42,790 nucleotides of DNA from Acidobacteriaceae bacterium. Lineage in GTDB: Bacteria; Acidobacteriota; Terriglobia; Terriglobales; Acidobacteriaceae. Below, piece after piece: positions 31,948 to 39,561 of this stretch. A program made the translations under genes and the position numbers. Where the stretch lies: the NCBI GenBank assembly GCA_003132325.1, contig PKXK01000116.1, positions 35,552-78,341 on the forward strand. Reading direction: 5' to 3'. The first letter of the stretch is position 1. Each line of letters opens with the position of its first letter. The notes beneath the pieces are model-generated. The model ran no database searches. It saw only the letters and a list, made by a program, of their open reading frames with translations, and had not been told where the DNA came from.

Positions 31948-32875
31948 TCACGTGCACCTCAATCGGCTGGCCGGGATGCAGCAAATTAGCATCCTCCCCC
32001 CTTGGCCTGGCTTCGGTCATAAACACCAGCTTGGAGCGCGCTTCATTGCTGTAGATGACCGGCGGAGTGAATTCCGGCTCAGGCGAGATATAGGTGATCT
32101 GCGCTGGCACGTCTTTCGCACAGCCATCGCAGTGTATCGTCACCGCCTGTCCCGCTTTCAGCGCGCCCACCGTTTTTTCCGGCAGGAAGAAACGCACCTT
32201 GATATTGCCAGGGGGCAACAGCGATACGACAGGCGTTCCTGCAGGAACCCATTCGCCTGGCACGAATAATGTATCGAACACCAGCGCGGCTTGACCGGCA
32301 CTTGCTGATTTCTGCGAAAGTCTCCACTGCGCCTGGGCCAGCGTCGCCTCGGCGGCACGGATTTGGTCTGCCCGCGCCGGTAGCTCGCCCGTCTTTAGCT
32401 GGTTACGCAGCTCATCGACATGCTCTTTGTCGCGATTATGCGTGGAGGCGCTCGTATCGAGCTGCGCCTGGGAGATAGCCCCGATATTGTGTTGTTCCTC
32501 ATCACGCGCAACTTGAGTAGCGGATAATCTTTCAGCAGTGATCGCCTGTTCGAGTTGCGCCTGCAGTACGTCGATTTCTTCCTTGCGTTTGCCGGTTTGC
32601 AAATCCTCAAGCTGCGCTTTTGCCTGCTGCACTTCAGCAGTCTCATTCGCATGTTCCAGTTCGAATAGCGGCGCATTCGACGCCACCGTTTCGCCACGGC
32701 TTACCGCCAGCTTGTCAAGTCTGCCCGCTACCGAGGTTGCGACATAGACATATTCGCCTTCGGCGTACCCTTGGAAATGGCTTTTATCGTCGTCATTGCA
32801 TGACGTGAGCGACAGCACCATAACAAATGCCAAAGCTGCCTTGCGAGGACAGATTGACCTGGGGCTATTTGTCAT
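31937..32875 (-). CDS. HlyD-family adaptor (lipoprotein-like)
   Basis: The 312-aa protein has an N-terminal signal ending LSLTSCNDDD, so it is probably a lipoprotein and not anchored by a helix. Domains in order are a lipoyl half (EGEYVYVATSVAGRLDKLAVSRGETVASNAPLFELE), a coiled-coil hairpin (about 75-185), the second lipoyl half (FDTLFVPGEWVPAGTPVVSLLPPGNIKVRFFLPE) and a beta-barrel (ITYISPEPEFTPPVIYSNEARSKLVFMTEARP). It resembles YhiI-type adaptors of ABC pumps. It follows the monooxygenase by 71 nt in the same direction. Confidence 0.9.
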   Translation of the reverse strand: MTNSPRSICPRKAALAFVMVLSLTSCNDDDKSHFQGYAEGEYVYVATSVAGRLDKLAVSRGETVASNAPLFELEHANETAEVQQAKAQLEDLQTGKRKEEIDVLQAQLEQAITAERLSATQVARDEEQHNIGAISQAQLDTSASTHNRDKEHVDELRNQLKTGELPARADQIRAAEATLAQAQWRLSQKSASAGQAALVFDTLFVPGEWVPAGTPVVSLLPPGNIKVRFFLPEKTVGALKAGQAVTIHCDGCAKDVPAQITYISPEPEFTPPVIYSNEARSKLVFMTEARPRGEDANLLHPGQPIEVHVNER

Positions 32876-32946
32876 GGTTCCGCTCTTCCCACAATTCGTG
32901 TCTTATCAGGCCAGCATGCGCTATTAATGTAAGTGACTCTTTGCCT

Positions 32947-34503
32947 TCAGGGTGCAGGACCCGCCTGTATAGTTTTCTTCGCATTAGCCTGTTTGAAAAC
33001 GAGTCCATGCTTCTCGATAAAGTTCTTTAGAGGCGTCGCGTCTTGCCGGCGCATAGCGAGGGCCACATATCCATCAGGCCTTATCAAGTAAGCGCCGTCC
33101 GGCTTAATGCCAGCCTTCCTTGCGGAGGCCTTGTCGGGAAACGCATATAAGTCAACCCCCAAGGCTTTAACCTCGCTAACAAAGGCTGGGCTCGCGTCAC
33201 CGTAGATATGAACCTGCCAATTCATCCTCTGAAGACACTTATGATTGTCACTCTGTGGCTCGCTAATCCATGGCAAGCGATCGCCCCCTTCAAGGTGACC
33301 AGCCTTTCCTTCGCTTAACGAGCTATGGCGATAATTAATTGTGACCTGGGAGACAGTCGTAAAGATTTTCCTGCGCAGCCCTGAAAACCCCGCCATTAAA
33401 GGCACGAGATAAGGCACCAATACGGCGCGGGTAAATGTGCCTCTTAACCCGCCTCCCACCATTGCGTCAAAAGCCTTATCTGTGGACGCAACAAGCTTTC
33501 GGGCAAAGCTAATACGTTCAGTTTCGTAAGTGTCCAACAATGAAGGGTCTGCCTGTTTGCCAATTACCTTAGCCAACTTCCACGAAAGATTTACTGCATC
33601 CCCAATACCCGTATTCATGCCTTGTCCACCAGCGGGACTATGCAGGTGTCCTGCATCCCCCAGAAGAAAGCTCCTACCTTCCCTAAACTTGTCAGCGACT
33701 CTGTGATGAACGCGATAAGTCGAAAACCAGTTGACAGAGTCAACTGTTGTGCCGATCACCGGCTCAACTGTCTGACGTAAATCATCAAAGCTCAGCTGTT
33801 CTTTGGATGCGAGGTCCGCAGGCACAGTTCCTATCAGGCGGTGCGAACCGCTGGTCCGAACAGGGACCATCAAAACAAAACTTTGAGAGCCCAACTGTAA
33901 GGATAGGCCGGAACCACTTTCCCTATTTGTCTTTACATCTGCAACATAGAATAACTTGTCGTAAGTCCCCCCGGGAAAGCCTATATTGAGCTGCTTGCGT
34001 ACCCGACTGTGAGCGCCGTCGCAGCCACACAAATAGGAAGCGGCCGTGACTTCCTCAGTTCCGGCTTTGTCAAGAATCGCGCGTACGCCAAGTCGATCCT
34101 GCGTGAAGCTTTTAAGCTCGGTACCCCATTCAATGTTGACGCCAGCTCTCTTGAGCTGATCTACAAGCACCTTTTCGTGGTCGTCTTGCGGAAGGCTTAG
34201 CGCGAAAGGAAAAGGGCTAAGACCGTTGCCCATATCTTTCAATGAGAAGTGTGCAAATTCTTTTTTGTTTTCACGGAGATGAATCGTCTCTACTTTTATT
34301 CCTTTGCTCACTATGTCGTCGACAAAACCAAGCTGATCATAAAATTCCAACGTCCTCGCATGCACGACAATTGCCCGTGACGCCTCGCCTGGTCCCTGGT
34401 TTTTATCTATAATGCGCACAGGAATACCTTGCCGGGTCAGGCTCAATGCCAACACTAGTCCGGTTGGACCAGCACCTACTATCAAAACTGGGGTGTCCGA
34501 CAT
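32947..34503 (-). CDS. Class A FAD-dependent monooxygenase, paralogue of the 17074-18621 enzyme
   Basis: The 518-aa protein has GAGPTG (VLIVGAGPTGLVLALSL), the DG motif (LCGCDGAHSRVRKQLN) and the GD motif (FLLGDAGHLHSPAGGQGMN). Long stretches are shared with the left-hand enzyme, for example NWFSTYRVHHRVADKFR.GR.FLLGDAGH and SFARKLV.STD.AF. It is therefore a paralogue, diverged mostly in the C-terminal thioredoxin-like part. Two Rieske ferredoxin genes lie directly upstream (29 nt gap), but class A enzymes do not normally need a ferredoxin, so the pairing is unusual. A HlyD/ABC/NodT pump follows in the same operon. Confidence 0.88.
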   Translation of the reverse strand: MSDTPVLIVGAGPTGLVLALSLTRQGIPVRIIDKNQGPGEASRAIVVHARTLEFYDQLGFVDDIVSKGIKVETIHLRENKKEFAHFSLKDMGNGLSPFPFALSLPQDDHEKVLVDQLKRAGVNIEWGTELKSFTQDRLGVRAILDKAGTEEVTAASYLCGCDGAHSRVRKQLNIGFPGGTYDKLFYVADVKTNRESGSGLSLQLGSQSFVLMVPVRTSGSHRLIGTVPADLASKEQLSFDDLRQTVEPVIGTTVDSVNWFSTYRVHHRVADKFREGRSFLLGDAGHLHSPAGGQGMNTGIGDAVNLSWKLAKVIGKQADPSLLDTYETERISFARKLVASTDKAFDAMVGGGLRGTFTRAVLVPYLVPLMAGFSGLRRKIFTTVSQVTINYRHSSLSEGKAGHLEGGDRLPWISEPQSDNHKCLQRMNWQVHIYGDASPAFVSEVKALGVDLYAFPDKASARKAGIKPDGAYLIRPDGYVALAMRRQDATPLKNFIEKHGLVFKQANAKKTIQAGPAP

Positions 34504-34532
34504 AAGAGCCTCATGATTGTTTAAAACGACAG

Positions 34533-34859
34533 CTATAAGCCGATTAAGACTGAGTCGCCCTCAATTGTTACCGGGTAAGTGACCGCATTCTTTGTTCTGA
34601 GTCTCCAAAAGAGAAGTTTTGGTCCCTCAAGAGCTTTGCCGCTTTCCACGTCAAAGCGCGCAGAATGCGTCGGGCAAGTTACTACGCGACCGACGAGCTG
34701 ACCTTTGCAGAGATTGCCCCCCATATGAGGGCAGTTCTGTTGCATAGCGAAAAACTTCCCGCCTACATTCGCAATTAATATCTTTTTCCCTTCGGCCAAG
34801 AATGGCTTCATCTGACCTGGCAAAACGTCAGCTACCTTGGCGGCCACAATATATCTCAT
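34533..34859 (-). CDS. Rieske-type [2Fe-2S] ferredoxin, copy 1
   Basis: The 108-aa protein has the Rieske cluster ligands C-P-H (NCPHMGGNLCKG) and, 16 residues later, C-P-T-H (TCPTHSARFD), as in dioxygenase ferredoxins. The start MRYIVAAKV is fixed by comparison with copy 2, since the in-frame upstream ATG of copy 2 is ACG here. It forms a tandem duplication with 35003-35335, including the upstream operator. It ends GDSVLIGL, two residues shorter than copy 2. It probably passes electrons to an oxygenase; no Rieske oxygenase alpha subunit is encoded nearby. Confidence 0.88.
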   Translation of the reverse strand: MRYIVAAKVADVLPGQMKPFLAEGKKILIANVGGKFFAMQQNCPHMGGNLCKGQLVGRVVTCPTHSARFDVESGKALEGPKLLFWRLRTKNAVTYPVTIEGDSVLIGL

Positions 34860-34955
34860 ATTCGGAAGCCCTTTCCTTAAGTCAACTCTCGTAGCGATGA
34901 GGTTATTACTCCTGTGTTAGATAGTCAGCGGACAATACGAGCCGGCATGGCGAAT

Positions 34956-34986
34956 GTCAACCATATGGATTGACCAAGTGGTTGAC
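34956..34986. promoter_or_regulatory. Palindromic operator upstream of Rieske copy 1
   Basis: GTCAACCA and TGGTTGAC form a perfect 8-bp inverted repeat 15 bp apart. The same element stands at 35432-35462 in front of copy 2 and the divergent tetR. It is likely the TetR binding site. Confidence 0.65.
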
Positions 34987-35002
34987 TAGCATTAGCAGTC
35001 GG

Positions 35003-35335
35003 TTATTGCCATAATCCGATTAGCACTGAGTCGCCCTCAAGTTTTACCGGATAAGTAAGCGCCTTCTTTGTTCTCAGTCTCCGAAAGAGAATGAATGGTC
35101 CTTCAAGAGCTTCGCCACTTTCCACGTCAAAGCTTGCAGAATGCTTCGGGCAGGTTACTACTCCACCAACTAGCGTGCCTTTGCAAAGATTGGCCCCCAT
35201 ATGAGGGCACTTCTGTTGAATGGCGAAAAACGCCCCGCCCACATTTGCAATTAGTATCTTTGTTCCTTCGGCCGAAAAGGACTTCATTTGACCTGGCAAA
35301 ACGTCAGCTACCTTGGCGGCCACAACATATCTCAT
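35003..35335 (-). CDS. Rieske-type [2Fe-2S] ferredoxin, copy 2
   Basis: The 110-aa protein from MRYVVAAKV (the homologous start; the track adds 11 codons from an upstream ATG) has ligands C-P-H (KCPHMGANLCKG) and C-P-K-H (TCPKHSASFD). It is closely similar to copy 1, with differences spread over the sequence. It is the first gene of the right-hand cassette, divergent from tetR at 35509, with the shared operator in between. The two copies may supply electrons in different amounts, or serve two partners. Confidence 0.87.
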   Translation of the reverse strand: MRYVVAAKVADVLPGQMKSFSAEGTKILIANVGGAFFAIQQKCPHMGANLCKGTLVGGVVTCPKHSASFDVESGEALEGPFILFRRLRTKKALTYPVKLEGDSVLIGLWQ

Positions 35336-35431
35336 ATTCGGAATCCCTTTTCTTAAGTCAACTCTCATAGCGACGAGGTGATTGCTCCTGTGTTAGAGAG
35401 TCAGGGGACAATACGAGCCGGCATAGCGAAT

Positions 35432-35462
35432 GTCAACCATGTGGATTAACCAAGTGGTTGAC
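35432..35462. promoter_or_regulatory. Palindromic operator between Rieske copy 2 and tetR
   Basis: GTCAACCA-tgtggattaaccaag-TGGTTGAC lies in the divergent promoter region, 46 nt before the tetR start codon. It matches the element at 34956-34986, so the TetR protein probably represses itself and both Rieske units. Confidence 0.7.
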
Positions 35463-35508
35463 TAGCGTTAGCTATCGGTTATAGTTGAATAATTGCGGGG
35501 AGAAGAGC

Positions 35509-36189
35509 ATGGGTGATTCGATACGGATGCCTGTCCTATCAAAGGACAAGCTTGTTCGGGCAGGGCTTGAGGCATTTAGCACGTATGGATATGAAGGAGT
35601 GTCAACAAGGCAGATAGCCAAGGCAGCAGGAGTGAACCATGCAGCTATTGCCTATTACTTTGCAGGGAAAGAAGCATTTTACGCGGCATGCTTAGACCAT
35701 ATTGCTGTAAGCGTGAATCGCGAAATGCGTGGCTTTTTCAAGGAGCTAAAGCTTACGTCAAATGAGACGACAATGCCTTATAGGCAGTGTGAAAGAGTGT
35801 TAGGGTTGTTTATCGCAAACATGACGCGCTTTTTTCTAGGCGGGACTGACCGTGTCGTCATCTCCCGAATCGTGCTCCGCGAGATGCTTGACCCAACTCC
35901 GGCGTTTGAGAGGCTTTATGAAGGCTTGCTGCGTCAGATGCACGAGTCGATGACTCGAATTATCGCGCGCCTTACAGGTGTTGACCCCGGGTCTCGCGAG
36001 GCCATCATTCGTACTCACGCAATTCTTGGACAGGTTCTTGTATTCCACCATGCGCGTGCGGTCATAGAACGTCGCCTTGCGATTAAAAAGTTCTCACAAA
36101 GGGATATCGCAGACGTTATCGCAACGGTTACGTCTCACACTTTTGCGATCACTAAGTCCTACCGTCGAGTTGCGGATGCCAAACGGTAG
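35509..36189 (+). CDS. TetR-family repressor, divergent from the Rieske/monooxygenase operon
   Basis: The 226-aa protein starts at the ATG at 35509 (GGGGAGAAGAGC upstream); the track uses an earlier TTG. The DNA-binding domain is KDKLVRAGLEAFSTYGYEGVSTRQIAKAAGVNHAAIAYYFAGKEAFYAACLDHI (about 12-65). The C-terminal domain (VVISRIVLREMLDPTPAFERLYEGLLRQMHESMTRIIARLTG, then RTHAILGQVLVFHHARAVI) is of the CecR/YbiH type, like the left-hand TetR, so the two regulators are distant paralogues. The base composition here is more AT-rich than in the neighbouring regions, hinting at a different origin. Confidence 0.88.
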   Translation: MGDSIRMPVLSKDKLVRAGLEAFSTYGYEGVSTRQIAKAAGVNHAAIAYYFAGKEAFYAACLDHIAVSVNREMRGFFKELKLTSNETTMPYRQCERVLGLFIANMTRFFLGGTDRVVISRIVLREMLDPTPAFERLYEGLLRQMHESMTRIIARLTGVDPGSREAIIRTHAILGQVLVFHHARAVIERRLAIKKFSQRDIADVIATVTSHTFAITKSYRRVADAKR

Positions 36190-36394
36190 TCGGCTCCTGA
36201 AGAGGCCGTCGCGAAACAGCTCGCCGCTGGAGGCTTCGCGCTCTATATCACCTGCCATTCCCACACATTCCGGTCCCGGAATGGTGGATCAAGAGGTAGC
36301 GCGGTCGATTCGGTCAGGGTTTTCGGTCATCCCGCTCCCCCGGGCGAAAACCGAACTCTCTCGTCTCTATTCTCAGCAGGAAAGGAACCAATAC
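36190..36394 (+). promoter_or_regulatory. Leader of the mipA-like gene with two palindromes and an SDR-like scrap
   Basis: CATTCCGG-TC-CCGGAATG (36266-36283) is a perfect 18-bp palindrome and GGTTTTCG/CGAAAACC (36318-36352) a perfect 8-bp inverted repeat around 19 nt. They may be operator and leader hairpin of the mipA-like gene. At its start the region encodes EEAVAKQLAAGGFALYIT, similar to the first helix and strand of SDR enzymes, probably a relic. Confidence 0.45.
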
Positions 36395-37291
36395 ATGACA
36401 AGAAAACAAGGCGCGGAAGAGCGAGATGTCCTCGGATTGCCATCAGAGACAGTGACACCGAGCCGCCGTCCGAAAATAGGCATGCTTTTAAGAACTTGTG
36501 TCGCGCCGGCGCTAGCCTTGGTGCTCCTTATAGCTCCGCACAGTAACGCCCTGGCGCAAGATGATCCGTTCGGAGCGCCGGGACCGACTAAGGAGTGGGA
36601 TGTGACTTTGGGGGGCGGGGTGGCCGTCAGACCGACTTTTGAAGGCAGCGACCGCTACAGGGTGACGCCGATGCCGATGCTCAACATCAAATGGAATGAT
36701 TCGGTATCCTTTGGACCTGACGGCCTGAACGCCTACTGGCACGATGGCGCCGTAAAGGCAGGCGCCGGGTTGACCTTTGATCCAGGTCGAGCCGACAAGG
36801 GAACCGGCATCCTTACCGCTGGAGACGATCGGTTAAGCGGACTGGGTACAATCGACCCCGCAGTCGGATTCAAGGCTTTTGGGGAATACAAAGCGGGGCA
36901 GGTCATTTTCGGGAGCTCCGTCACTCAATTTGCCGGAGCCGACAATCACGGGGCACTGGTGAACGCGCGCATCGCCACACCGCTGCCGGTCAGCGATCAA
37001 CTGATGCTGATGGGATCGATAAGCGCGGACTGGGCTGACAAGAACTACATGCAAACTTTCTTCGGCGTGACTTCCTTGCAGGCATCACGTTCAAGGTTCA
37101 CGCAATTCAATGCCAGGGCTGGCGTGAAGGATGTGGGCGTCGGTTTGAACGCCATCTACAGGATCGACGGAAACTGGTCCGTCTCAACCATGGCTCAAAT
37201 CACCGAACTTACGGGCGATGCGGCGAAGAGCCCTATCACTTTTTCTAACACCAATGGCACGGTTGCTACGATGCTTGGCTATCACTTCTGA
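36395..37291 (+). CDS. MipA/OmpV-family outer membrane protein
   Basis: The 298-aa product starts at 36395 (AAAGGA upstream); the track start lies inside tetR and is not used. A signal peptide (CVAPALALVLLIAPHSNALAQ) follows a 30-residue charged lead. EWDVTLGGGVAVRPTFEGSDRYRVTPMPMLNIKWNDSVSFGPDGLNAYW matches the G.G....P.YEGS....V.P.P...I.W.D..F....GL pattern of MipA/OmpV. The rest consists of alternating strands ending in the terminal Phe of TMLGYHF, as in outer membrane beta-barrels. It may affect entry of the compound handled by the pumps. Confidence 0.88.
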   Translation: MTRKQGAEERDVLGLPSETVTPSRRPKIGMLLRTCVAPALALVLLIAPHSNALAQDDPFGAPGPTKEWDVTLGGGVAVRPTFEGSDRYRVTPMPMLNIKWNDSVSFGPDGLNAYWHDGAVKAGAGLTFDPGRADKGTGILTAGDDRLSGLGTIDPAVGFKAFGEYKAGQVIFGSSVTQFAGADNHGALVNARIATPLPVSDQLMLMGSISADWADKNYMQTFFGVTSLQASRSRFTQFNARAGVKDVGVGLNAIYRIDGNWSVSTMAQITELTGDAAKSPITFSNTNGTVATMLGYHF

Positions 37292-37347
37292 AATCGGTTT
37301 TCGATGAAACAACAGGGCTGCCGGAACTGCAAAGGAGGTGAAGCGAG

Positions 37348-37476
37348 GGCGACATCCAGCTCTTCACGGCTTTGGCCTCGGGACTGGTCAACCTCGGCCA
37401 CGAGGTTACGCTCGTCGTTACCGACAATATCGGCCGCGATTACAACGATCTCGCGAAGCGGTTCTCCTATTCTTGA
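37348..37476 (+). pseudogene. Remnant of a GT28-type glycosyltransferase
   Basis: GDIQLFTALASGLVNLGHEVTLVVTDNIGRDYNDLAKRFSYS and a stop resemble the start of family 28/UGT-like glycosyltransferases (GD..P..ALA..L...GHEVTLV). The normal initiator and the glycine-rich first strand before GDIQ are missing, as is the remaining 350 or so residues. It is a fragment left by deletion or insertion near the right end of the element. Confidence 0.65.
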
Positions 37477-37794
37477 ATGCCTCGAAGCCTAGAAGCTGGA
37501 TAACGTCACGGGTGGGGCATAAAATGCCCGGTTTGCCGCCGTGGTGAATGGTGGCGGCCGTGCTGGTCACGAAGCGGTCGGCGTTCTCGATGCGCTCGGT
37601 CAACGGCCAGGGCCCCGACTGCAATTGGTTGTCGGGAAGATTTCGAGGCGAGATGTGGTTGAGGGGAATTTCAAGGGAATGGTCGAGGATGGTTCCATCC
37701 TTTGCTGCCGGGGCGGGAGCAGGTGTCCCGCTTTCTCCCGGCGCACTTTAAGAATGGTGTGCGGGCCGAGAGGTCGCCCGACCGTCTAAAGATA
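37477..37794. other. Non-coding stretch between relic and tRNA
   Basis: About 320 bp have no ORF I can support; translations in all frames lack recognisable motifs. A small perfect hairpin GGGCAT-aaa-ATGCCC lies at 37515-37529. Confidence 0.5.
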
Positions 37795-37878
37795 TTGCCC
37801 TCGCGGGATGGTGCCATCCCCTACGCCGAAGCGGGATCATGGTGACCCGCAATCTTTTCGGCTTCGAAGCGAGGGCAA
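37795..37878 (-). other. Multi-palindromic element just downstream of tRNA-Leu
   Basis: Outer arms TTGCCCTCGC (37795-37804) and GCGAGGGCAA (37869-37878) are perfectly complementary. Inside lie a perfect hairpin GGGATGG-TG-CCATCCC (37805-37820) and an imperfect one, GCGGGaTCA-tgg-TGACCCGC. The whole can fold into a branched structure. It begins 8 nt after the tRNA 3' end on the minus strand and may be a terminator, a processing signal or a recombination site. Confidence 0.5.
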
Positions 37879-37885
37879 GTGGAAT

Positions 37886-38195
37886 TGGTGCGGGCGGAGG
37901 GACTTGAACCCTCACGGGCTTGCGCCCAACGGATTTTCTTACCAACTGCGGCTTTCGCCGTCGCTGCTTGGCGTTTGTGGTCTGGACTATCCCTTCACCG
38001 TGGCCGAAGCTTTAGGTGCTGCCCGTCTAGTCTCTACACCTTCCCATTGGGACCGATTCGATCCATCCGGGCTTGGCTCGGGATTGCCATTTGACAGGTT
38101 TCCCCGAATTTGAGCAGTTCTGCATCGCTGGTTTCCCAGCGAGCACTCAAGTTTTCGTTTAAGTCCGGTGCGTCTGCCGATTTCGCCACGCCCGC
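37886..38195 (-). tRNA. tRNA-Leu(UAA) interrupted by a group I intron
   Basis: The 5' exon is 38161-38195 (GCGGGCGTGGCGAAATCGGC, then AGACGCACCGGACTT) and the 3' exon 37886-37937 (AAAATCCGTTGGGCGCAAGC, then a GGTTCAAGTCC T-arm, CGCCCGC and ACCA). Joined, they give an 87-nt class II tRNA with a seven-pair acceptor, anticodon loop CUUAAAA (UAA), variable arm and encoded CCA. The insert lies after the first anticodon base U34, the same position as in cyanobacterial tRNA-Leu(UAA). A -10 box (TATACT on the minus strand, 38209-38214) lies upstream, 23 nt from the integrase stop. The tRNA differs from the host half-tRNA at 39562-39600, so it came with the element. Confidence 0.93.
37938..38160 (-). 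ncRNA. Group I intron (223 nt, IC3-like) in tRNA-Leu
   Basis: Core elements are readable on the minus strand. For P1, exon ACUU pairs with the guide GAGU, giving a U-G wobble at the 5' splice site. P2 is GCTCGCTGG-GAAA-CCAGCGATGC. P4 is TTCGGG with CCCGAG, within the conserved AATTCGGGGAAACC and GGCAATCCCGAGCCAAGCC. P7 lies in AGAGACTAGACGGGC and GATAGTCCAGA. P8 is CACC/GGTG, and P9 is ACGGC-GAAA-GCCG. The intron ends in G before AAAATCCG, as required. There is no internal ORF. It should self-splice. Confidence 0.9.
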
Positions 38196-38218
38196 TTAGG
38201 ACCTCTTCAGTATAGCCG

Positions 38219-39442
38219 TTAATCCTCTATATCGGGTTCCCTCGCGGTCTTCGCCTTCTTCGCCGGTTTCTTCTTGCGGATGTTGATCGCGGCGGCGTCA
38301 AGGCTCGTCTTGATGTGCGACGCGTAATATTTTTCGATCATCTCGACGCTGGTGCGGCAGTTCTTCGCGATCTGATAAATGTCGGCGCCCTCCATGAGGC
38401 GCAGGCAGATGTAAGTGTGGCGCAGGCTGTAAGCCGTGCGCGGCAGGCCCTCGCGGTCCTTCTTGAGATTTTCTTCTGCGAGGATCGTGTTAAAGAGTTC
38501 GCGGTGCGTCTTCGGGAAGATCGGGTCGGTCGGATGCGGCTCCTTCCCTTCCGCTTTCTTCTTCGCGTCGTTCCGTTCTTTCAGACGCTCGAACGGCCGC
38601 ACGGCGCCGGTGGTGCTCTTGCAATACCCGACGCCGCGCTTGCCGCGCACCTCGATTTCAAGAATCGTTTCCTGGCTGCCGTCGTCCTCGACAATCGTGA
38701 CGTCGCGAAACTGAAGGCGGCCCGCTTCGTCCGGCCGCAGCCCGGTATTCGCCATGAAGAGCACGTAGTCGTGAAGTTGCTCTGACTCCCATTTGTAGCG
38801 CGCGTTGAGAGGTGTCTTCGCGCGTTTCCTGGTCGCTTCATACAGCTGTTTGTATTCGTCAGGGGAGAACCAGGCGCGGTGAGAAATCTTGGCGGAGGCC
38901 CTGTATGGTTCCGAGAGATCCGGCAGTCGGTCGAGCCATCCGTGGCGGATAGCCGTTTTCAAGGTCTGCCGCAGGGTCACCATCTCCTGGTGCATGGTAT
39001 TGCGCGCGGGCGGTTTGCCGCGCTTCGCCGTCGTGGTTTCGAGACGGTGCATCCGGTATTCCTGCACGTTGCCAGCCGTGATTTCCGAGAGGCCCATTTT
39101 TCCGAAGAAGGGCACCAGGTGCAGTTGAGAGCGGCGGTGCTGGCCCTCGACGTAGACCTTGTTGCGCTCGCCTTGCGTGATGACGTCGTACTCGCGCAGG
39201 TACTGTTCGGAGGCCTCGCTGAACGTCTTTTCGGTTTTAATCTCGCCGGCGCGGAGCTTGCCGCGCATTTGCAGATACCAGTCCTCGGCGATCTCCTTGG
39301 CTTTGGAGAGGCTCTCTTCCTTGGTGCTGGTGCGGCGATTCTTGGAAGCTAGATAGGTGGCGCACTGCCAGCAGGAGCTATTCTCGCGTTTATAGAGGTG
39401 GACTTTGCCGCCCAGGATCGTATGTTTTTCTGTCAAGCGCAA
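38219..39442 (-). CDS. int: Tyrosine-type integrase of the element
   Basis: The 407-aa protein starts at a TTG behind GGAGG. It has an N-terminal arm-binding region (RENSSCWQCATYLASKNRRTSTK), a core-binding domain (TFSEASEQYLREYDV to LRQTLKTAIRHGWL) and a catalytic domain. Arg is in NTGLRPDEAGRL, box II is AYSLRHTYICLRL, then KNCRTSVEMIEKYYASH with the nucleophilic Tyr. The first His of the usual HxxRH is Tyr here and the third-position His is Asn; both variants are common in this integrase group. It lies between the element's own tRNA-Leu (23 nt downstream) and the broken host tRNA-Leu (120 nt upstream), the expected place for the enzyme that inserted the element. Confidence 0.92.
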   Translation of the reverse strand: MRLTEKHTILGGKVHLYKRENSSCWQCATYLASKNRRTSTKEESLSKAKEIAEDWYLQMRGKLRAGEIKTEKTFSEASEQYLREYDVITQGERNKVYVEGQHRRSQLHLVPFFGKMGLSEITAGNVQEYRMHRLETTTAKRGKPPARNTMHQEMVTLRQTLKTAIRHGWLDRLPDLSEPYRASAKISHRAWFSPDEYKQLYEATRKRAKTPLNARYKWESEQLHDYVLFMANTGLRPDEAGRLQFRDVTIVEDDGSQETILEIEVRGKRGVGYCKSTTGAVRPFERLKERNDAKKKAEGKEPHPTDPIFPKTHRELFNTILAEENLKKDREGLPRTAYSLRHTYICLRLMEGADIYQIAKNCRTSVEMIEKYYASHIKTSLDAAAINIRKKKPAKKAKTAREPDIED

Positions 39443-39561
39443 TCGGCCTCCAGAAGGGCGAAACTGTGTAAGCTATGTGCAAGATATCGCAACGCGGTCA
39501 CGTAGTCAATATGCCATTGATTTGATTGGTCTTATATGAACTGCCTGATTTTTAAAAGGGT

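Larger units (their letters stand above)
34533..35475 (-). repeat. Tandem duplication: two Rieske gene plus promoter units
   Basis: Unit 1 (34533 to about 34996) and unit 2 (35003 to about 35475) match along the coding sequence and the roughly 130-bp upstream region, including ctcctgtgttaga.agtcag.ggacaatacgagccggcat.gcgaatgtcaacca. Each unit keeps its own operator. Scattered differences show that the duplication is not very recent. Confidence 0.88.

Noticed and set aside
36077-36394. Upstream extension of the mipA-like ORF to 404 aa
   Set aside because: It lies in another frame inside tetR. The signal peptide and ribosome binding site place the start at 36395.
38219-39442. Inactive integrase, because box II lacks the first His
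   Set aside because: SLRHTY with Tyr before it and KN..TS..MIE..Y are common in this group of integrases, so the substitutions alone do not imply loss of function.
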